From contig NZ_CP159218.1 of the NCBI RefSeq assembly GCF_040438885.1, positions 806,001 through 870,000 of the forward strand: a DNA stretch of 64,000 nucleotides, given 5' to 3'. The position numbers and the translations under genes are program-made. Shown one piece after another: positions 57,162 to 64,000 of this stretch. This DNA is from Nakamurella sp. A5-74 (GTDB lineage: Bacteria > Actinomycetota > Actinomycetes > Mycobacteriales > Nakamurellaceae). The first letter of the stretch is position 1. Each line of letters opens with the position of its first letter. The notes under the pieces are model-generated. The model made no database searches. It worked only from the letters and a program-made list of their open reading frames with translations, and was not told the origin of the DNA.

Positions 57162-58346
57162 TCAACCAACAGCAGGTGGCGATTCGCCGGATCCTGGTGC
57201 TCCGGCCGGCCTGCGGTCCTTGCGGGCGTCGCGGAACGACACCGCAGCCATGATGCTGAAGCCGAACGGGATCAGCAGCCAGCACGAGAACAACCGGTAG
57301 ATCACCACCGCCGCCGCCGCAGCGCCGGTGGCGGCGCCGGCCGAGACCAGGCCCGCCAACAGGGATGCCTCGACGATGCCGATCCCGCCGGGCGTCACCG
57401 GGATCTGCCGCACGACCTGGATGCCCAGGTACAGCAGCGCGAGCTGCCACACGTCGACCGATAGGTCGAAGGCGCGGGTGGCCGCGTACAGGCTCAGCGC
57501 GTCGAGCAACCAGTTGGCCACCGATTGCGTGAGCGCCAGGTTCCAATCCTTGCGCGGCACGCGCTCGGCGCGGCGGAACGCTTCCAGCGCATGGCGTCCG
57601 GCGGCACCGAGCCAACGGTGCCGCTGCTCGTAGCGATCCAGGCGCGGTGTCGAGGCACTCACCGCAGGACCTGATCGACGGGTGATCCACCAGATGGCGA
57701 ACCACACCGCACCGACCGCCACCACGCCGATCACCAGTGTCAGCACTGGGTACTCACCGCCGATGTCGGACAGCCTGGTGGTGGTCGCGAGCACCGCTCC
57801 CACCAGGTAGAGCAGGACCAGCGCCACCACGGAGAAGACGCCGGACAGCAACAGCACGGACGCCGCTGTCGACGCGGACGCTCCAGCGGTGCGGAACTTG
57901 CGGTAGGAGTAGCCGGCGGAGACTGCGCCGCCGGCCGGGATCGACATCGAGATGGCGGTGCTGGAGTAGGCGATCGCGCCCATTCGGCCGTAGCTGATCG
58001 GCACCCCGAACGCACGCATCAGGCGTCGCTGCTGACGGATGAGCATGCCGATAGAGGCGAGCTCGAGGGCGAACGCGGCGAACACCCACCACCAGTTGGC
58101 GTCGCCGAGCGCATCGAAGAACTGCTGCGGATCAGGGAACCGGGAGCGCAGCACGGCGAAGACCACCAGCGCGATGACCACCCCGCCGACGATCCGCAGG
58201 ATCGTGCCGCGGCGGCTGGGTGCGCCCTGTCCGGGTGCGGGGTTCTGCTGTTCGGGGCTCCGGGTCGTTTCGACCACCGGCGGCTCTGCGACCACCAGTT
58301 CGGGCGCGCGGTCGTCCTGCGCTGCAGGCTCGACCGGTGTACTCAT
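57162..58346 (-). CDS. Flippase-like/lysylphosphatidylglycerol synthase transmembrane protein, 394 aa
   Basis: UPF0104/YbhN-type membrane protein with seven or eight hydrophobic segments after a ~55-residue Pro/Ala-rich cytoplasmic tail. Family landmarks are YSSTAISMSIPAGGAVSAGY and IPVTPGGIGIVEASLLAGLV. Members move lipids or lipid-linked molecules between leaflets; they lack the aminoacyl transfer domain of MprF. Start ATG 58346 is chosen; a longer frame reaches 58442 but has no membrane or domain signal. Divergent from the AEC gene with a 78-bp gap. Confidence 0.88.
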   Translation of the reverse strand: MSTPVEPAAQDDRAPELVVAEPPVVETTRSPEQQNPAPGQGAPSRRGTILRIVGGVVIALVVFAVLRSRFPDPQQFFDALGDANWWWVFAAFALELASIGMLIRQQRRLMRAFGVPISYGRMGAIAYSSTAISMSIPAGGAVSAGYSYRKFRTAGASASTAASVLLLSGVFSVVALVLLYLVGAVLATTTRLSDIGGEYPVLTLVIGVVAVGAVWFAIWWITRRSGPAVSASTPRLDRYEQRHRWLGAAGRHALEAFRRAERVPRKDWNLALTQSVANWLLDALSLYAATRAFDLSVDVWQLALLYLGIQVVRQIPVTPGGIGIVEASLLAGLVSAGAATGAAAAAVVIYRLFSCWLLIPFGFSIMAAVSFRDARKDRRPAGAPGSGESPPAVG

Positions 58347-58424
58347 CGGACCATCGTCCCTGATCCGGTTGTGATCCGGTGCAGGGGAGTGCCCGCAGCC
58401 GGCCGCGGATGCAAAGGTTGATCG

Positions 58425-59348
58425 GTGTCGTCCATTCTGCAAGGCCTAGGCGTACTGGCGGTCGTCATCGCTGTCGGCTTCCTGCTCGCCCGGTTCCGGG
58501 TGCTGCCGGAGGGCACCCAGCAGATCCTCGCGCGGCTGGTCTTCTTCGTCGCCACCCCCGCGCTGCTGTTCCGGACGCTGTCGGGGGCGCCGGTGGGAAC
58601 TGTGCTGTCGTCGGCGCTGGGAGTCACCGCGATCACCACGGCAGTCGGTGCGATCGGCTACCTGGTGATCGCGCGAGTACGCCGGAAGTCATTGGGGGAG
58701 AGCGTGATCGGCGCACTCGCCTCGAGCTACGTGAATGCCGGCAACCTGGGCATCCCGCTCAGCACCTACCTGTTCGGAACGGCGGCCTACGTCGCCCCGG
58801 TGATGATGTACCAGTTGATCGTGCTGGCGCCCATCGCCTTCGTGGCCCTGGACATCGCCGAGACGGGGAAGCGGCCGTCCGTGCTGCGGGTGGCGCTGCA
58901 ACCGGTGCGCAATCCACTCGTGCTGGCCTCTGCGCTCGGAGTGGTGATGGCACTGGGCGGGTGGTCGTTGCCTGCGGTGGTGGTCCGTCCGATCGACATG
59001 ATCGCCGGAATCGCCGTCCCCGGTGCGCTCATCGCCTTCGGGATGTCGTTGTACGGGGCGCCGCTCCCCGGTCGGACCGGCAGTCGGACCGAGCTCACGC
59101 TCATCGCCGTGCTGAAGATGCTGGTGCTGCCGGTGGTGGCCTACTGCCTGGGGCAGTTCGTCTTCCAGATGGATCCTGTCGCCGTGCTGGCCGCGACCCT
59201 CGCGGCTGCGCTGCCGACCGCGCAGAACGTGTTCGTCTATGCGATCCGCTATCACGTCGGTGAGGCGCTCGCCCGGGAGGCAGTGCTGGTGACGACGATC
59301 CTGTCCGTCCCGGAGTTGATCGCGGTCGTCGGCATCGTGCACCGCTGA
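58425..59348 (+). CDS. AEC-family (auxin efflux carrier-like) transporter, 307 aa
   Basis: Ten-helix permease related to malate/malonate and auxin carriers. The first half has FVATPALLFRTLS and SSYVNAGNLGIPLSTYLFG, the conserved N-x-G-N-x-G/A-x-P motif of the crossover. The second half has GIAVPGALIAFGMSLYG and ALPTAQNVFVYAIRY. GTG 58425 is the start. Substrate not predictable. Converges on the small operon ending at 59385. Confidence 0.9.
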   Translation: MSSILQGLGVLAVVIAVGFLLARFRVLPEGTQQILARLVFFVATPALLFRTLSGAPVGTVLSSALGVTAITTAVGAIGYLVIARVRRKSLGESVIGALASSYVNAGNLGIPLSTYLFGTAAYVAPVMMYQLIVLAPIAFVALDIAETGKRPSVLRVALQPVRNPLVLASALGVVMALGGWSLPAVVVRPIDMIAGIAVPGALIAFGMSLYGAPLPGRTGSRTELTLIAVLKMLVLPVVAYCLGQFVFQMDPVAVLAATLAAALPTAQNVFVYAIRYHVGEALAREAVLVTTILSVPELIAVVGIVHR

Positions 59349-59384
59349 AGTGAGCGGCGGCCGAAGCGATTCGGGCAGAACGAC

Positions 59385-59861
59385 TCACTCCGGCGCGGCC
59401 AGCGCCGTCGTCCAGAGGTCGTGGGCGTCGTACAGCGCGGCCACCTCGTCGAGATCGACCGGGACCGCAGCGCTCCCGATCGAGGGCGGGACCGCTGCCG
59501 CGACCCACCAGTCGGCACCCGGCAGGCCGGCGGAGGCATAAGCCCGGGAACCAGGATCCCGTGCTGTGAACGTCGACCGGGCGGTGGCCGTCACCTCGCC
59601 GTGTGCCGGTTCCCACACCGCGATCCGTCCGTCGTCGGCAAAGCCGATCACCACGACGTCGAACCAACGCCAGAGCACCACGGCCCGACCGTCATCGCCG
59701 GGGGCCAGTGCGACCAGATTCCCCGGCGAGACCCGCTCGCGGTGCGGCGTCGGGAACTGCGGGGCGAAGCGTGCGGTCTGGGCTCCGGCGGGGCCGCTCA
59801 CCTCGCAACTGCCATCCTCGACCCGGAGCACCACCGCAGTGCTCAGTGCGGGCGTGCTCAC
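59385..59861 (-). CDS. Conserved-looking protein of unknown function, 158 aa
   Basis: The first ~60 residues (TAVVLRVEDGSCEVSGPAGA, then VSPGNLVALAPGDDGRAVVL) look like a small beta-barrel. WRWFDVVVIGFADDGRIAVW and an acidic C-terminal helix (VDLDEVAALYDAHDLWTTAL) follow. I do not recognise the family. The GTG start overlaps the stop of the ASRT-like gene (GTGA), so the two proteins are probably functional partners. Third gene of a three-gene coupled operon. Confidence 0.7.
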   Translation of the reverse strand: MSTPALSTAVVLRVEDGSCEVSGPAGAQTARFAPQFPTPHRERVSPGNLVALAPGDDGRAVVLWRWFDVVVIGFADDGRIAVWEPAHGEVTATARSTFTARDPGSRAYASAGLPGADWWVAAAVPPSIGSAAVPVDLDEVAALYDAHDLWTTALAAPE

Positions 59862-60214
59862 TGTCGCGGCACCGGGATGGCTGTCATCAGTGCATAGGCA
59901 GGGGCGGTCGTGTCCAGCCGGCTGTACTGCAGGTGGATCTCGTCGTCGCTGCGCACGACGATCCCGTAGGGCACGCCGACCGGGATCTGCAGGCCGCCGA
60001 ACTGGGCAGGGTCGGCGCTGCGCAGGTGATGACAGCTGCGGGGCCCGATCCGGATCGGGCTCGACGCAGCCGACTCGCGATCGGCGAAGTAGACCTCGAT
60101 GATCAGCACCGCCTCGGCGTCCGCATCGTTCAGGACGCAGAGCGACCCGTGCGAGGCGTGCACGGTCGAGAGCTCCGGCAGGTAGCAGTCCGGCAGGTAC
60201 CAGCGGGTGCTCAT
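59858..60214 (-). CDS. Sensory rhodopsin transducer (ASRT)-like protein, 118 aa
   Basis: The whole length matches the family of the Anabaena sensory rhodopsin transducer (PF07100 type): RWYLPDCYLPE at the start, SLCVLNDADAEAVLIIEVYF, PRSCHHLRSADP, PVGVPYGIVVRSDDEIHLQY and the hallmark SRLDTTAPAYALMTAIPV end. In Anabaena it partners a rhodopsin, but most bacterial members have no rhodopsin and have been proposed to bind small molecules such as sugars. No rhodopsin gene is in the window. ATGA overlap with the PPOX gene and GTGA overlap with the next gene. Confidence 0.88.
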   Translation of the reverse strand: MSTRWYLPDCYLPELSTVHASHGSLCVLNDADAEAVLIIEVYFADRESAASSPIRIGPRSCHHLRSADPAQFGGLQIPVGVPYGIVVRSDDEIHLQYSRLDTTAPAYALMTAIPVPRQ

Positions 60215-60672
60215 GCCAGCCGGGCGGGGAAGCCACCGGTGGCGACCGGACCCCACCGCTCGGGGGTGACGCGGATCAAGCACTTGCCCTGCTCGATCAT
60301 CGCCGTGCGGTACTCGTCCCAATCGGAGTGCTCGCCGGAGATCGAGCGGAAGTACTCCACCAGCGGCTCCAGTGCCTCCGGTAGATCCAGGCTCTGGGCG
60401 GGCCCGTCCACCTGGACGTAGGCGCCGCCGAAGTCGTCGCTCAGCACGACGACACTGGCCCTGCCCGTCCGGGTGATGTTCCTGCTCTTCGCGCGTTCCG
60501 GATAGCTGGCGATGACGATGCGGCCCTCGGAGTCCAGCCCGCCACTGACCGGGGAGCTCTGCAGCGAGCCGTCCTGGCGGAAGGTGCTGATGACCATCTG
60601 GTGGCGGGGACGGACGAACTCCAGGAGAGCGTCCTTCTCGACGGAGGTCGCAGTCGCGACGGTGCGTGCCAT
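60211..60672 (-). CDS. PPOX-class (F420/flavin-binding) oxidoreductase-like protein, 153 aa
   Basis: Split-barrel flavin- or F420-binding fold: HQMVISTFRQDGSLQSSPVS, then RIVIASYPERAKSRNITRTG with the phosphate/cofactor-binding basic residues, SVVVLSDDFGGAYVQVDGPA, and a C-terminal CLIRVTPERWGP. Predicted cytoplasmic oxidoreductase or cofactor-binding protein. Start ATG 60672 (MARTVAT) rather than 60714, since the extra residues have no fold signal. First gene of the operon with the ASRT-like protein. Confidence 0.88.
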   Translation of the reverse strand: MARTVATATSVEKDALLEFVRPRHQMVISTFRQDGSLQSSPVSGGLDSEGRIVIASYPERAKSRNITRTGRASVVVLSDDFGGAYVQVDGPAQSLDLPEALEPLVEYFRSISGEHSDWDEYRTAMIEQGKCLIRVTPERWGPVATGGFPARLA

Positions 60673-60787
60673 CCGCCCAGTGTGCCGCAGATGACGGCAG
60701 GTGATGACGCTCACGCAGGTGACGCTCGACGGCTCAGCGACGCAGGTGGTCGAGCGCCCGGACGGTGCCGGCCACTACGCTCGTGCG

Positions 60788-61477
60788 GTGCTGACGCCCC
60801 AGACCCTGCTCATCGACGCGGACGACACGCTGTGGGCCAACAACATCTACTTCGAGCAGGTGACCGCGGACTACCTGCGCTGGCTCGCGCATCCCACCCT
60901 GCAGCACGCGGACATCCGGCAGATCCTGGACGACATCGAGCGCGCGAACATCCACACCGCCGGGTTCGGCAGCCTCGCCTTCCTGCAGAACCTGCGGGAG
61001 TGTTTCCAGCTGTTGATGCAGCGGCCGGTCGTGGACCGGGAAGCCGCCGAGATCGATGCGATGGCCACCGCTCTGCTGGAGCACCGCATCGATCTGTACG
61101 ACGGGGTGGCCGACACCCTCGTCGAGCTGGGTCTTCGGCATGACCTCAAACTGGTGACCAAAGGCCACGTGCCGGAACAACAACGCAAGATCGACGCGTC
61201 CGAGCTGGCGCCGTACTTCTCCTCCACCCACATCGTGCCGACGAAGCAGGCACACACCTACCGGGACCTCGTCACGGAGCTGGCGCTGGACGTGTCGGCG
61301 ACCTGGATGATCGGCAACTCCCCGGCCTCTGACATCAATCCTGCCCGGGAGGCCGGCCTGCGGGCGGTGTACATCCCCAACCCGGACACCTGGGTGCTCG
61401 AGCATGCGGCTGTCGATCCGGACGACACCGGAATCCTCACACTGCAGCGGTTCTCGGACTTGTCGACGGTGTTCTGA
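60788..61477 (+). CDS. HAD-family phosphatase, 229 aa
   Basis: The nucleophile motif is LLIDADDTLWANN (D10-x-D12-x-T14 from GTG 60788). The second motif is LVTKGHV, the lysine is in IVPTKQAHTY, and the metal aspartates are in MIGNSPASDINPARE. A helical cap (~25-95) places it in the subclass I group (YjjG-like). An in-frame ATG at 60701 would add 29 residues without fold signal; the GTG lies near the start of the domain. Substrate unknown. Confidence 0.88.
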   Translation: MLTPQTLLIDADDTLWANNIYFEQVTADYLRWLAHPTLQHADIRQILDDIERANIHTAGFGSLAFLQNLRECFQLLMQRPVVDREAAEIDAMATALLEHRIDLYDGVADTLVELGLRHDLKLVTKGHVPEQQRKIDASELAPYFSSTHIVPTKQAHTYRDLVTELALDVSATWMIGNSPASDINPAREAGLRAVYIPNPDTWVLEHAAVDPDDTGILTLQRFSDLSTVF

Positions 61478-61480
61478 GGC

Positions 61481-62560
61481 TCAGCAGAATGCCCAGGGAG
61501 TGTCCCGTTGCTGGCGGGTCCGGATGAGGATCGAGGGCCGTTCCTCCGTCACGGCGTACCGCAGCGTGGACCCGACGATCGTGCTCCGCGCCGTGAACAA
61601 CTGCGTGTACGGCTGTCTCGAGACCGGGGAGTCCACGGTCTGCAGGATCGCTGTGCGGACCGGCAGATCCGCAGTCGCAGCAGCCGCATCGGCGTAGCCG
61701 ACCCGGATCTGGCCGGCCTCGTCACCCGTGACGGCAACCACCGCCCCGCTCACCGCCTGCCGGTCGCCCGCGGCATCGAGAGCTCCCAGGAACTGCTGGA
61801 CTGCCTGCGGCGTACCCCTGCCACCCAGGGCTTGCGCCGGATCGGTGCATGCGCGTGGCCCTGAGTCGATCGCCACGTAGTCCGCAGGCGGTAGGTCCGC
61901 GACCAGGTCCGCCACGCCGGCGACGCCGGCCAGGGATGCACCGGGAGCCGGCATCGCCCAGGAATCCTGCGGGCCGGAGACCAGCAGGTGCAGGGCCGGG
62001 TACACGGTCACCCCCGACAGGAACAGTTGTCCGAACTTCCCGTCGCCGAGCGACTTCGGCACGAAGAACGGAGCCTCGTCGCTGCCGGTCCGCGTCATCC
62101 CGTCCGCCTGCAAGGAGTCGATCACCTTCTGCATGTCCAACGAGGATCGCAGCCGGTAGATGGTCACCGGCGGTCCGTCGACCTGCGGGCGGATCTCGGT
62201 GTCCACGTCCAGACCGTTCCAGGCCACCCCTTCGAGCATGGGGGTGTAGATCAACAGGTTCGATCCGAGCCCGGTGGCCATGAGCTTCGAGCTGAACTGT
62301 TTCGCTTCGGCGGAGTTCGCGCCGGTCTCGCTGGTCACCCCACTGAGTCCCCAGCGCTGCTTGGACGTGGCGAGGTCGGACACCTCGGCGGAGCCGGCAA
62401 CCGCCGGCACCAACGCCAGCGCTTCGGCGAGCCGGTCTGCGCCCGGTGAAGTCGCCGTCCCGTTGGTGGTGGCGGTCCCCGCGACCGTGCTGGTGCAGGC
62501 GCTCAGCAGCACCACGAGCGCAGCGGTCACGGACGTCCACAGGTTCCGGCGGGTGCGCAT
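61481..62560 (-). CDS. Secreted lipoprotein of unknown function, 359 aa
   Basis: A signal peptide MRTRRNLWTSVTAALVVLLS ends in a lipobox with C22 (LSAC). A TSTVAGTATTNGTAT linker and a soluble alpha/beta domain follow (for example LLIYTPMLEGVAWNGLDVD, then DLPPADYVAIDSGPRACTDP). The family resembles mycobacterial-type lipoproteins of unknown role; no enzymatic motif is seen. ATG 62560 is chosen because the signal peptide begins there. It ends 3 bp from the convergent HAD gene's stop. Confidence 0.85.
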   Translation of the reverse strand: MRTRRNLWTSVTAALVVLLSACTSTVAGTATTNGTATSPGADRLAEALALVPAVAGSAEVSDLATSKQRWGLSGVTSETGANSAEAKQFSSKLMATGLGSNLLIYTPMLEGVAWNGLDVDTEIRPQVDGPPVTIYRLRSSLDMQKVIDSLQADGMTRTGSDEAPFFVPKSLGDGKFGQLFLSGVTVYPALHLLVSGPQDSWAMPAPGASLAGVAGVADLVADLPPADYVAIDSGPRACTDPAQALGGRGTPQAVQQFLGALDAAGDRQAVSGAVVAVTGDEAGQIRVGYADAAAATADLPVRTAILQTVDSPVSRQPYTQLFTARSTIVGSTLRYAVTEERPSILIRTRQQRDTPWAFC

Positions 62561-62878
62561 GCCCGCGATGGTAGGGCGGATCGACGCATCCCGGGCCCGG
62601 TACGAGGACACCCGGCGGCGCTTCCCCGGCGCTTCCCCGGCGCGGTCCGCATCCGGTGCGGCGGTCGGGTCGGCACCGCCGCGCGCCTCGGGTAGGTTTG
62701 ACCCCCCATCCTGCTGCGCTCGGCAACGGCCGCGGAATCGGATCCCACGGTCCGACGGGGACGGCTCGACAGGCACCGCCGCCCGTCGGACGGGGAGTGA
62801 GGCAGCCACGCGGTTTCCTCACGGATCGGTCGACGCACGCGATGGCTCCTCTCCAGGAGCCGCAGCCCGAGGAGTCAG
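62561..62878. other. Divergent promoter region before the HelD-like gene
   Basis: 318 bases without a supported gene, between the lipoprotein and HelD-like starts. A 12-nt duplication, CGCTTCCCCGG twice near 62617-62640, and a GGTAGGTTTGACC stretch (~62690-62703) that could include a promoter hexamer are visible. No strong dyad for a known regulator is seen. Confidence 0.4.
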
Positions 62879-64000
62879 ATGTCGAGCAGTACGGGTTCCA
62901 GCAGGGCCGGCCACACCAGTTCCGATTCCACTTCCACGCACGGCCACAGCCCGGACGGCGCGACGAGCGACGCAGTGTCTCCTCCGGAGCAGCGCGACGC
63001 CCTGGAGCCGGAGCAGCGCGGCGCCCTGGAAGAAGAACAGGTCCACCTCGACACGATGTACGCCAGGCTCGCGGTGATGCGGGCGGACGCGGTCCGGCGC
63101 AAGGACGACGCCCGTTTCTCCTCCGACGGCACTCCCTCCGGGCGGTTCACCCGCGACGCGCTGCAGTACCGCTACGCGGAAGAGATCGCCACGCTCTCCG
63201 CCGCCGAATCGAAGCTGTGCTTCGGGCGGATCGACGACGAAGACGGCGAGCACCGGCACATCGGCCGGATGGGGATGACGGACGGTAGCCAGGAGCGCCG
63301 CCAGATCCTCATCGACTGGCGCGCGCCCTCGTCGGCGCCGTTCTACACGGCGACCGCGCTCACCCCGCAGGGGGTGGTGCGGCGGCGTCATCTGCAGACC
63401 CGCCGCAGCAAGGTGCTCTCGGTGGCAGACGAGTTCCTGCAGGCGTCGGATCTCGGCGATCCGCGAGACTCCCAGGATCTCGGATCGGCCGGCGACTCGG
63501 CGCTGCTGGAAGCGCTGAACGCGCCGCGGACCGGCCGCATGCACGACATCATCGCCACCATCCAGGGCGAACAGGACACCATCATCCGCTCCGACCGGGC
63601 GGGTGTGCTCGTCGTACAGGGTGGTCCCGGCACCGGTAAGACCGTCGTCGCCCTGCACCGGGCAGCCTTCCTGCTCTACACCCACCGGGACCGGCTCGGG
63701 GGCCACGGAGTGCTGGTGATCGGTCCGAACCGGACGTTCCTGGACTACATCGGTCAGGTGCTGCCCTCGCTCGGCGAATCGAGCGTGGTCCTGGCAACGC
63801 CCGGCACGCTCTTCCCCGGCGTGCAGGCGACGGCGGTGGACGACCCCGAGGTCGCCGAGGTGAAGGGCCGCGCGTCGATGGCAGGCGTCCTCGACAACGC
63901 CGTGCTGGACCGGCAGCGGATGCCGCGCAGGGCCAGGGTGATCGAGTACGACGGTGGCTCTCTCCGGCTGGAGCCCGGCATGCTCACCAAGGCGCAGCGT
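62879..64000 (+). CDS. HelD-like UvrD-family ATPase (3' end outside window)
   Basis: First 374 residues of a large ATPase. A Ser/Thr-rich leader and a coiled-coil (ALEEEQVHLDTMYARLAVMR) are followed by the HelD-type region (RHIGRMGMTDGSQERRQILI, then DWRAPSSAPFYTAT) and Walker A VVQGGPGTGKTVVALHRAAF (GKT at 253-255). HelD proteins remove or recycle stalled RNA polymerase; some actinobacterial relatives protect against rifampicin. The start at 62879 is set by GAGGAG just upstream and the in-frame Ser-rich leader; later starts (GTG 62975, ATG 63056) are possible. The 3' part lies beyond 64000. Confidence 0.88.
   Translation, partial: MSSSTGSSRAGHTSSDSTSTHGHSPDGATSDAVSPPEQRDALEPEQRGALEEEQVHLDTMYARLAVMRADAVRRKDDARFSSDGTPSGRFTRDALQYRYAEEIATLSAAESKLCFGRIDDEDGEHRHIGRMGMTDGSQERRQILIDWRAPSSAPFYTATALTPQGVVRRRHLQTRRSKVLSVADEFLQASDLGDPRDSQDLGSAGDSALLEALNAPRTGRMHDIIATIQGEQDTIIRSDRAGVLVVQGGPGTGKTVVALHRAAFLLYTHRDRLGGHGVLVIGPNRTFLDYIGQVLPSLGESSVVLATPGTLFPGVQATAVDDPEVAEVKGRASMAGVLDNAVLDRQRMPRRARVIEYDGGSLRLEPGMLTKAQR

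Noticed and set aside
62561-62878. Rifampicin-associated regulatory element before the HelD-like gene
   Set aside because: Some actinobacterial HelD-like genes have such an element, but I could not identify a convincing dyad here.

Overview
The window is high-GC (third codon positions almost all G or C) with dense genes, many ATGA/GTGA start-stop overlaps, GTG starts, and marker families such as a PPOX/F420-type oxidoreductase, a TadA-associated TIGR03941-type protein, an MT0933-like antitoxin domain and HelD. This points to an actinomycete. A Nakamurella/Frankia-like relative is possible, but no lineage can be fixed from sequence reading alone.

Layout. 1-3653: end of a gene of a type I restriction locus, coupled to an HsdR-like subunit. 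3714-9010: a membrane GGDEF-EAL protein, a drug-type MFS pump with a divergent TetR gene and three operator-like palindromes, a HIT hydrolase and an S4 protein. 9007-16849: a tightly coupled minus-strand operon (two glycosyltransferase-type enzymes, a cytochrome b/molybdopterin oxidoreductase fusion, a membrane protein, the S4 protein) facing a plus-strand operon (membrane glycosyltransferase-like protein, response regulator, histidine kinase, nucleotide-sugar epimerase). Candidate shared DNA boxes lie in both promoter regions. 16910-25936: NCS1 permease with isochorismatase-like hydrolase, a ROK remnant, two serine beta-lactamase-fold hydrolases, a four-repeat lipoprotein, an acyl-CoA ligase and PnuC. 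25981-35498: HrpA helicase, a LysR/MFS pair, an antitoxin-like protein, OsmC, prephenate dehydrogenase, and tadA with its partner gene.

35499-37590 is a repeat-rich spacer, a secreted nuclease and tRNA-Ser(CGA). The 3' end of this tRNA is the left attachment site of an 8.0-kb integrated element (37568-45596). The element carries a tyrosine integrase, two Xre-type regulators, an excisionase-like protein, a chain of translationally coupled small genes, and a DnaB/RepA-type ATPase. It has no recognisable transfer or virion genes. A 23-bp copy of the tRNA end marks the right junction, and 24-bp direct repeats near both ends look like integrase arm sites. This is the most likely site of novel biology: a minimal integrative element or phage satellite.

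45600-55250 is a decayed accessory zone. It holds a frameshifted membrane gene, a truncated HIT gene and a hipA pseudogene, mixed with intact regulator/enzyme pairs (MarR-VOC, ArsR-S41 protease, WYL-alpha/beta hydrolase) that have clear palindromes in their divergent promoters. 55776-64000 returns to ordinary chromosomal genes: UMF1 and AEC transporters, a flippase-like protein, a three-gene operon with a sensory-rhodopsin-transducer-like protein, a HAD phosphatase, a lipoprotein and the start of a HelD-like helicase.

Two repeat families cross the window: a ~30-nt family (TCGAGC...GAGGAACGAG...TCGAGATCCC), present between genes and inside one coding region, and an ~80-nt palindromic element present twice.
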